In this document: in pieces, positions 6,266-11,265 of the stretch
Position numbering within the stretch: the first letter of the stretch is position 1
How the letters are laid out: the number at the start of each line of letters is the position of its first letter
Source of the DNA: Oscillospiraceae bacterium
Lineage (GTDB): Bacteria > Bacillota > Clostridia > Oscillospirales > UBA929
Direction: 5' to 3'
NCBI GenBank assembly: GCA_031289065.1
Contig: JAITQI010000073.1
Span: 1 to 11,265, forward strand
Length of the DNA: 11,265 nucleotides
Program-made: the position numbers and the translations under genes
Notes under the pieces: generated by a model
Databases searched by the model: none
What the model saw: the letters and a program-made list of their open reading frames with translations, nothing else
Told to the model about the DNA's origin: nothing

Positions 6266-7684
6266 TCACCGTTTCGACTCGGACAGGGTGAAGGAGAATT
6301 CCGTGACGCCGTCCTCGCTGGTGACCGTGATGCTCTCCCGCATGTTGCCGAGAATGGTTTTGACGATATACAGCCCCAGCCCCAAGCTGGCCCTGTCAAC
6401 ACCCCGGGATTTGTCCGCCTTGTGGAACCGCTCAAATACATAGGGCAGCTCGTCGGGGGGGATGGTGGGGCCTTCGTTTTTGACCGAAACGTGGAGCTTG
6501 CCCCCCCGTTTGATCAGGGAAACCCACAGGCAGCCCCTCTCGCGGCTGTATTTGACAGCGTTGTCCAAGAGGTTATAGACCACCTGGGTGATGGCGTCGG
6601 GGTCGGCCTGGACGATGACCGGCTCGCCGGGCAGCTCGGTCTCCACCCGCAGGCCGCGTTTTTCCACCGCCCCCTCGAAGGACAGCAGCGTCCGGCAGAC
6701 CAAATCCACAATGTCGAAGGTGCGCCGGATGGGGACTGTCTGCCCGGCCTGGAGGCGGGCGATGCCCAGCATACTCGACACCAACCGGGACAGACGCCGC
6801 ACCTCGTCCCGAATGGCCCCCAAATATTCCTCGCTCTTGTCTGGGGGGATGGTGCCGTCCAGCACGCCGTCGATGAAGCCGGAGATGGTGGTCATGGGGG
6901 TCTTGAGCTCATGGGAGACGTTGGCGATGAACTCAGAGCGCAGCTCGTCGGCCTTTTGCAGGGCGTCGGCCATGGCGTTGAAGGATTCGGACAGCTCGTC
7001 GATTTCGTCGGCGGACGCGCCGTGGGGGATGCGGATGGCAAAGTCACCCTGGGCGAAACGCCGGGAGGCCAGCCGCATGAGGCGCAGCGGGGCGGTCATG
7101 CGCCGGGAGCTCCAATAGGCCGACAGACAGGCGAAGATCATCACCGCCATGCCGACCATGAAAAAAATGCGGGCAAAGCCTTCCGTGAGGCGCCGATGGC
7201 TCTGGGCGGTGGCCGAAACCAGCAGATAGCCCCCCACCCGCCCCGAGGGGCTGAGGAGAACCCGGCCCACCGTGACCCGTTCGTCGTCGAACAGCCCGGT
7301 CAGCACAGTGGAGGACAGGCGCTGGTCGTTCAGGATGTTGCGCACCGCCTCGTCGGGCAGGAATTTGCCCAAATGAGCGCAGTTGATGTCCGAGCAAACC
7401 ACAATCCGCCCCGAGGCGTTGGCCATGAAGACGTTGGCGTCGGCCATTTCCCCCAGCATATTGAGGGTCTCGGGGAAACCGGGCAGTACGGAGAGCTGGT
7501 CGCCGTTGATGTAGTACCCCACGCGCCACTGGGCGATGATGTCGGCGGTACCGCCCAGCTGCTCCTCCCGTTCCCAGGCCAACAGGTTGGAGGCCAGCCC
7601 CACAAAGACGACCCCCAGCGCCAGGAAGCTCACGAGGATCAACGCGGCGGTCAGCAGGAAGGATTTGAAGAAAATGCTCCTCAT
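6266..7684 (-). CDS. Sensor histidine kinase
   Basis: A 472-residue membrane kinase. Order: TM1 (about 8-34), an extracytoplasmic sensor region (about 35-170), TM2 (about 172-192), HAMP (193-245), the dimerisation and phosphoacceptor domain with FIANVSHELKTPMTTI (His258), and the ATPase domain with the N box (NLLDNAVKY, Asn371/Asn375), a G1-like stretch (NEGPTIPPDE, 403-412), the F box (YVFERFHKAD) and the G2 box (GLGLGLYI). In the G1 box the usual D-x-G reads N-E-G, a change also seen in many active Firmicutes kinases. The sensor region contains Cys97 and Cys102 followed by His104, a possible disulfide or metal site. The ATG overlaps the stop of the response regulator gene by 4 bp, so the two are coupled and form a cognate pair. 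The stimulus is unknown. Confidence 0.95.
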   Translation of the reverse strand: MRSIFFKSFLLTAALILVSFLALGVVFVGLASNLLAWEREEQLGGTADIIAQWRVGYYINGDQLSVLPGFPETLNMLGEMADANVFMANASGRIVVCSDINCAHLGKFLPDEAVRNILNDQRLSSTVLTGLFDDERVTVGRVLLSPSGRVGGYLLVSATAQSHRRLTEGFARIFFMVGMAVMIFACLSAYWSSRRMTAPLRLMRLASRRFAQGDFAIRIPHGASADEIDELSESFNAMADALQKADELRSEFIANVSHELKTPMTTISGFIDGVLDGTIPPDKSEEYLGAIRDEVRRLSRLVSSMLGIARLQAGQTVPIRRTFDIVDLVCRTLLSFEGAVEKRGLRVETELPGEPVIVQADPDAITQVVYNLLDNAVKYSRERGCLWVSLIKRGGKLHVSVKNEGPTIPPDELPYVFERFHKADKSRGVDRASLGLGLYIVKTILGNMRESITVTSEDGVTEFSFTLSESKR

Positions 7685-8367
7685 GGCCCTTTGACCTCGA
7701 ACTTATACCCCACGCCCCAGACGGTTTTTAGCGTCCAGGTTTCGCTGACCGCCTCCAGCTTTTCCCGGAGGCGTTTGACGTGGACGTCCACCGTGCGGGA
7801 GTCGCCGAAGTAGTCGAAGCCCCACACCTCGTCGAGCAGCTGGTTGCGGGTGAACACCCGGTTGGCGGAGGAGGCCAGGTGAAACAGCAGCTCCAGCTCC
7901 TTTGGGGGGGTGTCAACCGTGCGGCCGTCCACGGTCAGGGTGTAGGCCTCCATGTCGATGGAAAGTTTGTCGAAAAACAGCCGTTTGCCGCCGGTGGCCT
8001 CGTTGGCGTACCGGCGCAGCACGGCGTGTATCCGGGCCAGCACTTCTTTCATGTCAAAGGGCTTGACGATGTAGTCGTCCGCGCCCATCTCCAGGCCGGA
8101 CACCTTGTCCACCACTTCCCCCTTGGCCGTGAGCATGATGACCGGGGTCTTGTGGGTGGCCCGGATCTCCCGGCAGACCGCCCAGCCGTCCATGACCGGC
8201 AGCATGATGTCCAGCAGCACCAGGTCGGGCGGGTTTTGCCGAAAGGCCAGCAGGCCCGCGCCGCCGTCCGGGGCGGCCTCCACGGTGAAGCCGTCTTTTT
8301 CCAAATACAGGCGCAACAGTTGGGCGATGTTGCCGTCGTCCTCCACAATCAAAACACGTTGGGCCAC
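7681..8367 (-). CDS. OmpR/PhoB-type response regulator
   Basis: A 228-residue two-domain regulator. The receiver domain (1-120) has the acidic pair Asp10/Asp11, phosphoacceptor Asp53 (LVLLDIMLPVMDG), Thr80 (VIMLTAKG) and Lys102 (YIVKPF), all intact. The winged-helix DNA-binding domain (about 128-225) ends with SRTVDVHVKRLREKL and the WGVGYKF wing, as in OmpR/PhoB regulators. The GTG start has GAGGTG 5 nt upstream. It is the first gene of a two-gene operon with the histidine kinase that follows. Target genes cannot be read from the sequence; the neighbouring acyltransferase or envelope genes are only a guess. Confidence 0.96.
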   Translation of the reverse strand: MAQRVLIVEDDGNIAQLLRLYLEKDGFTVEAAPDGGAGLLAFRQNPPDLVLLDIMLPVMDGWAVCREIRATHKTPVIMLTAKGEVVDKVSGLEMGADDYIVKPFDMKEVLARIHAVLRRYANEATGGKRLFFDKLSIDMEAYTLTVDGRTVDTPPKELELLFHLASSANRVFTRNQLLDEVWGFDYFGDSRTVDVHVKRLREKLEAVSETWTLKTVWGVGYKFEVKGP

Positions 8368-8404
8368 GCGCTCACCTCGTTTCGTAGGGTTGGGTTATGT
8401 CTCT

Positions 8405-8435
8405 ATTATACCGCATGTGGCGGGTATGTGGTGAA
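8405..8435 (-). promoter_or_regulatory. Promoter of the two-component operon
   Basis: On the minus strand a perfect TATAAT (8405-8410) lies 37 nt ahead of the GTG start. The best -35 is TTCACC (8430-8435), with a long 19-nt spacer, so the -35 is weak and an activator may help. Autoregulation by the response regulator is possible, but I see no clear direct repeats. Confidence 0.55.
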
Positions 8436-8503
8436 TTTTTTATGAAGAAAGAGGGGGGCGCGATGGTTGGCCGCTCCGGATTTGTAGCTGTATACGGGTC
8501 CTT

Positions 8504-8532
8504 TTGACAACGACCATGATACGTGATACACT
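8504..8532 (+). promoter_or_regulatory. Promoter upstream of the small frame and dehydrogenase
   Basis: A perfect TTGACA (8504-8509) is followed after 17 nt by TACACT (8527-8532) with TGA in front, an extended -10. The expected start is near 8539, about 55 nt ahead of the TTG of the small frame and about 360 nt ahead of the dehydrogenase ATG. It probably drives both. Confidence 0.7.
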
Positions 8533-8594
8533 GTCCATGGCTTTGAAAAACATAAATTTGGGAGTTTTGGGACTTCCTCCTGTACGACGCCGCG

Positions 8595-8870
8595 TTGGAC
8601 GAATCCGAAATCATGCAGACGGTCTTTTTCGCCCGGATCGATACGACCTCCGCGCAAATCTACCACATGGGCCGGGGGTTCACGCCCTCGGATGGCCTGG
8701 CTCCCCTTCTTTCTCTTGACGACCCAACATTTTCCGCGTCCGGTACGCCTCTCCTCTGGGTTGTATCCCCCGCGGAAATGTATTTGGACGACGGGCATAT
8801 CCGCCGGTTCCAGACGTTGGCGGTTTATGTGGACCCGCTTTCGTGGGAGATTTCAGAAGCGGTGGGGTAA
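8595..8870 (+). CDS. Small hypothetical protein, start uncertain, possibly truncated
   Basis: I do not recognise this protein. The frame is open from 8556 (just after a TAA) to the TAA at 8868-8870. Its protein looks real: mixed hydrophobic and acidic, with segments such as MQTVFFARIDTTSAQIYHMG and FQTLAVYVDPLSWEISEAVG, and no low-complexity bias. No start has a good ribosome binding site. TTG 8595 (91 residues) and ATG 8613 (85 residues) are candidates. The region just before the TTG also reads protein-like (WEFWDFLLYDAA), which suggests the coding region once began further upstream. An ATG at 8537 in another frame would join this one if a single base near 8555 were removed. It ends 28 nt before the dehydrogenase start, behind a shared promoter. 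It could be a 5'-truncated or frameshifted gene. Confidence 0.4.
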   Translation: MDESEIMQTVFFARIDTTSAQIYHMGRGFTPSDGLAPLLSLDDPTFSASGTPLLWVVSPAEMYLDDGHIRRFQTLAVYVDPLSWEISEAVG

Positions 8871-8898
8871 TCCCCCCAAAAACAAAGGAGGCATTCCT

Positions 8899-9729
8899 AT
8901 GTCCAGCCCCAAAACCATTCTCCTCACCGGCGCCAGCGACGGCATCGGGGCCGCGGCGGCGCGGCTGCTCACCCCAAACGGGCACCGGCTGGTGCTGGTC
9001 GGACGGTCGCCGGATAAGACACGGCGGGTGGCCGAGGCGGTGGGGGCGGATACATATTTCACGGCGGACTATGAAAAGCTGGACGAGGTGCGGGCCCTGG
9101 CGGACAAGCTGCGGGCGGCCTGCCCCCGCATCGACGTCCTGGCCAACAACGCCGGAGGCATGTTCCACGGCCCGGCGCTGACCGGGGACGGCTTCGAGCG
9201 CACCTTCCAGGTCAACCACCTGGCCGGGTTCCTGCTGACCAGCCTGCTCATGGACGTCCTGCTGACAAGCGGGGCGACGGTGGTCAACACCTCCAGCGTC
9301 GGGGCGCGGCTGTACGGGCACATCGACATGGACGACCTGGGCCATCTGAAGGCCTTCACCCCCCGGGGCGCGTATGGGGACTCCAAATTGGCCAACATCC
9401 TCTTCACCCGGGAGCTGCACCGCCGGTACCGCGCCCAGGGGCTGGCCGCCGTGGCGTTTCACCCCGGCGTGGTGGCCACCAACTTCGCCGCCGACACCAG
9501 CAGCCTCTTCCGGGTGGGGTACCACAGCTTTCTGAAGGTGTTCCTGGCCACCCCCGAACAGGGCGGGACGCGGCTGGCGTATTTCGCACAGGGCGTCCCC
9601 GACCGCGATTGGGCCTCCGGCGGGTATTACGACAAGCCCGGCAAGGCGGGCCGGGAAAAACCGCAGGCCCATGACGAAGCCCTGGCCGGGGCGCTGTGGG
9701 CGCGCTCCGCGGAGATGGTGGGGCTGTAA
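8899..9729 (+). CDS. Short-chain dehydrogenase/reductase (retinol-dehydrogenase-like)
   Basis: A 276-residue NAD(P)-dependent oxidoreductase of the classical SDR superfamily. The Rossmann motif TGASDGIG is at 10-17, with VGRS after the second strand (34-37), where the Arg hints at NADP(H). NNAGG follows at 83-87, Asn106 in the conserved VNH, catalytic Ser near 132-133 (NTSSVG), and the Tyr159-x3-Lys163 pair in YGDSKLANILFTREL. That last segment and HPGVVATNF (188-196) are characteristic of the retinol dehydrogenase/protochlorophyllide reductase-like branch. The substrate in bacteria of this branch is generally unknown. The ATG is preceded by AAAGGAGG at 7 nt, so longer in-frame readings upstream (from 8692) are not used. 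It has no signal peptide and is cytosolic. It is probably co-transcribed with the preceding small frame. Confidence 0.93.
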   Translation: MSSPKTILLTGASDGIGAAAARLLTPNGHRLVLVGRSPDKTRRVAEAVGADTYFTADYEKLDEVRALADKLRAACPRIDVLANNAGGMFHGPALTGDGFERTFQVNHLAGFLLTSLLMDVLLTSGATVVNTSSVGARLYGHIDMDDLGHLKAFTPRGAYGDSKLANILFTRELHRRYRAQGLAAVAFHPGVVATNFAADTSSLFRVGYHSFLKVFLATPEQGGTRLAYFAQGVPDRDWASGGYYDKPGKAGREKPQAHDEALAGALWARSAEMVGL

Positions 9730-9738
9730 GGCCCCACC
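9717..9738 (+). terminator. Hairpin across the dehydrogenase stop codon
   Basis: A perfect 8-bp GC-rich stem (GGTGGGGC at 9717-9724 with GCCCCACC at 9731-9738) has a 6-nt loop that contains the stop codon. No U-tract follows, so its role as a terminator is doubtful. No other terminator is visible before the next promoter. Confidence 0.3.
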
Positions 9739-9775
9739 CGTTCCAAACTTTCCCACCCTGTCTCACCGATTTTTG

Positions 9776-9805
9776 TTGCCCGTTTGGTGACTTGTGGTGT
9801 ATACT
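9776..9805 (+). promoter_or_regulatory. Promoter of the M15 peptidase gene
   Basis: TTGCCC (9776-9781) is followed after 18 nt by TATACT (9800-9805). The predicted start lies about 15 nt ahead of the ATG, so the leader is very short and consists mainly of the ribosome binding site. Confidence 0.5.
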
Positions 9806-9826
9806 GGAGGCAAGGAGGGATGCACC

Positions 9827-10477
9827 ATGAGTGTAAACACGTTCAGCGCAAAGGCCGACGGCGGGCGGCGGGTCGCCGTTCACTTCCGGGTGGGCGAATT
9901 CGCCTGCCGGGACGGCTCGGATCCCGTTCTCCTCGACGACCGCCTGCCCCCTGTCCTGGAGGACATCCGCGCCCGCTGCGGGGCCCGCCCCATCGCCGTC
10001 AACAGCGGCTACCGTTCCCCGGCGTACAACCAAAAAGTCGGCGGGGCCGCCGAAAGCTACCACATGCGGGGCATGGCCGCCGACATCGCCGTGGCCGGGG
10101 TCACCCCCAACACCGTCGCCGCCGCCGCCGAACTGGCCCTCTACGCCGCCGGGCTGGACGGGGGCATCGGCCTCTACGGCTCCTTCGTCCATGTGGACGT
10201 CCGGGAGAGCCCCTGGCGGCAAAACATGGTCTCCGGAGCCAGGGTTTCCGGCTTCGGCCCGGCCGCCTACCCTACCCTCAAACGAGGCGCGGAGAACCCC
10301 GACGAAGTCCGGCGCCTCCAAGAAACCCTCAACCGCCACGGCGCGGGGATCAAGGCCGACGGGGTCTTCGGCGTCAAAACCGAGAGGGCTGTGAAGGATT
10401 TTCAGGCCTTGAACGGGATGATCGTCGATGGCGTCGCCGGGCGGGAGACTTGGCTGTCGATGGCGACGGTGACCTGA
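9827..10477 (+). CDS. M15-family peptidase with C-terminal peptidoglycan-binding domain
   Basis: A 216-residue protein. The N-terminal catalytic domain (about 15-130) resembles M15A/YcbK-type D,D-peptidases. It has FRVGEFACRDG near the start, SGYRSPAYN (60-68, Arg63), the zinc ligands His79 and Asp86 in SYHMRGMAADI, and the third ligand in HVDV (His122, with Asp124). A C-terminal PG_binding_1 domain (about 150-213) is marked by LKRGAENPDEVRRLQETLN, then DGVFGVKTERAVKDFQ. It would cleave stem peptides of peptidoglycan. No signal peptide or membrane segment is present, so export by the Sec route is not evident. Catalytic domain first, binding domain second and no signal is the layout of phage-type endolysins. 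The ATG has AAGGAGG at 8 nt; a further in-frame GTG upstream is not used. No phage genes or holin are visible nearby. Confidence 0.88.
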   Translation: MSVNTFSAKADGGRRVAVHFRVGEFACRDGSDPVLLDDRLPPVLEDIRARCGARPIAVNSGYRSPAYNQKVGGAAESYHMRGMAADIAVAGVTPNTVAAAAELALYAAGLDGGIGLYGSFVHVDVRESPWRQNMVSGARVSGFGPAAYPTLKRGAENPDEVRRLQETLNRHGAGIKADGVFGVKTERAVKDFQALNGMIVDGVAGRETWLSMATVT

Positions 10478-10518
10478 CAGGGGCCCCCCCCCAACGCCCC
10501 CAACGCGCACGGCACGGC

Positions 10519-10553
10519 AAAGGCCCCCCGCGCTTGCGCGCAGGGGGCCTTTT
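10519..10553 (+). terminator. Terminator between convergent M15 and surface-protein genes
   Basis: A GC-rich hairpin (AAAGGCCCCC at 10519-10528 pairing with the GGGGGCCTTT side at 10543-10552, with an inner GCGC/GCGC part) is followed by four U. It lies about 40 nt past the M15 stop and 27 nt past the stop of the convergent gene. It probably serves both, although the minus-strand U-tract is only three bases. Confidence 0.85.
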
Positions 10554-10579
10554 GTTGCTTGTTGTTGGGTTGCGGTTGG

Positions 10580-11265
10580 TTAGCCGACGATGAACAGGTG
10601 GGTGATCTTGTCGGGGTTGGCGGAGTTCGTGCTGAGGAAGGCAATCACAGTGAAGCCACCCTTCGTCGTGCTGCCCACCGCGGTGACCGTCAGGTCAGCG
10701 GAGGTAGCGGCAACAGCGGTTCCGTCAGCGGCGACCTTGTAAATCTTGGTGCCGTCGAGGGAGAACTCAGTGACGGTAGCATCCCAAGCGCCAGCGGCGT
10801 TGTTGCTCTGACCCAGGAAGATCTGGAGGCCGTCGAGGGCGGCGACATAGGCTTTGGCCGAGCCAGGAGAGCTGAGGGCAGCCAGTGTGCCGGGGGTGTA
10901 GATGGTCTTCGTTTTGATCTCCAGAGCGTTCGTCTCGCTGACCGTGTCGATCTTGATGATGGAATTCTTGTCAGCGGTCAAGCCGGTTCCGTCGGGGGCT
11001 TTTTCTTTGTAGGTCTTAATCTCGGTGCCCACTTGGACGGTGTAGTAGAGGTAACCAGTGCTGCCTTCCACGGAGAAGTAGGTGTTCGCGACCAGGAGTC
11101 CGATCACGATAGTGGAGGCGGCGCCGGTACCAGGATCGCTGCCAAGCTCTGTCAAGGCGGCGACGGTGATGGTATCGTTGGCAGCCAGCGTCTGGTTTTT
11201 CTTCACGTAGCTTACCAGTGTAGCAGTAGTGACGTTGGGCAGGGTGCGGTTTTTATAGACGTTCC
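10580..11265 (-). CDS. C-terminal part of a Thr/Ala-rich surface-type protein, cut by the window edge
   Basis: The reading frame is open to the right edge. It shows 227 residues plus the TAA stop, and no start codon with a ribosome binding site is visible; a GTG at 11204-11206 is internal. The protein is rich in Thr, Ala, Gly, Val and Ser, has no Cys, and alternates short polar and hydrophobic stretches (TLAANDTITVAALTELG, KITHLFIVG at the end), typical of beta-sandwich extracellular or S-layer-type proteins of clostridia. No SLH repeat or sortase motif is present in the visible part. The terminal motif suggests a natural C-terminus, and cell-wall attachment domains, if any, would be N-terminal. 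Codons are less GC-rich than in neighbouring genes, as in highly expressed surface proteins. The family cannot be named with certainty. Confidence 0.7.
   Translation of the reverse strand, partial: NVYKNRTLPNVTTATLVSYVKKNQTLAANDTITVAALTELGSDPGTGAASTIVIGLLVANTYFSVEGSTGYLYYTVQVGTEIKTYKEKAPDGTGLTADKNSIIKIDTVSETNALEIKTKTIYTPGTLAALSSPGSAKAYVAALDGLQIFLGQSNNAAGAWDATVTEFSLDGTKIYKVAADGTAVAATSADLTVTAVGSTTKGGFTVIAFLSTNSANPDKITHLFIVG

Noticed and set aside
5050..6441. A 463-codon minus-strand open frame over the acyltransferase
   Set aside because: Composition is Pro/Gln/Arg-rich and unlike a folded protein, it crosses the terminator at 6226-6262, and the plus-strand acyltransferase is well supported.
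6245..7813. A 522-codon plus-strand open frame opposite the kinase
   Set aside because: A Gly/His/Gln-rich shadow of the kinase and the end of the regulator gene, with no family features.
8680..9756. A 358-codon minus-strand frame opposite the dehydrogenase
   Set aside because: Antisense to a dehydrogenase that has complete SDR motifs and a strong ribosome binding site.
10484..10492. A run of nine C after the M15 gene
   Set aside because: Intergenic, past the stop codon; a homopolymer in GC-rich DNA and a likely place for length errors, with no sign of phase variation of a reading frame.

Overview
The window reads as chromosomal DNA from a GC-rich, low-oxygen Firmicute, most likely a member of the Oscillospiraceae or a related clostridial group. 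That placement is an inference. It rests on consensus sigma-A promoters (TTGACA-N17/18-TATAAT, several with a TGn extension), strong AGGAGG-type ribosome binding sites, a clostridial-type pyruvate phosphate dikinase, and an ECF sigma factor paired with a DUF4179-like membrane partner. No rRNA, tRNA, CRISPR array, insertion sequence or integrase is visible.

Left part (1-2118, all minus strand): a two-gene operon of an ECF sigma factor and its probable membrane-anchored anti-sigma factor, overlapping by an ATGA. Upstream of it is a type II toxin-antitoxin pair (YefM/Phd-like antitoxin followed by a RelE/ParE-like toxin, 14-bp overlap) with its own perfect sigma-A promoter. Middle (2127-6262): ppdK on the minus strand, with a strong terminator and a roughly 107-nt leader. 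It is divergent from a plus-strand membrane acyltransferase of the acyltransferase-3 family, which has its own promoter and terminator. Next (6266-8435, minus strand): an OmpR-type response regulator and its sensor histidine kinase, overlapping by an ATGA. Right part: a plus-strand unit made of a small unrecognised reading frame and a short-chain dehydrogenase; then a monocistronic M15 peptidase with a peptidoglycan-binding domain; and finally the C-terminal part of a large Thr/Ala-rich, probably surface-exposed protein on the minus strand that runs off the right edge.

Functionally, several genes concern sensing and building the cell envelope: the sigma/anti-sigma pair, the two-component system, the acyltransferase, the M15 peptidase and the surface protein. 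ppdK is central carbon metabolism (PEP-pyruvate interconversion with PPi), typical of fermentative clostridia. Each transcription unit has its own promoter and usually its own hairpin, so this looks like a row of independent small units rather than one pathway.

I see no clearly new multi-gene system. The points most worth a second look are the short reading frame before the dehydrogenase (possibly 5'-truncated or frameshifted), the overlapping mutually exclusive palindromes at the start of the anti-sigma gene, the alternative TTG start of the sigma factor, and the signal-less M15 lysin-like protein.
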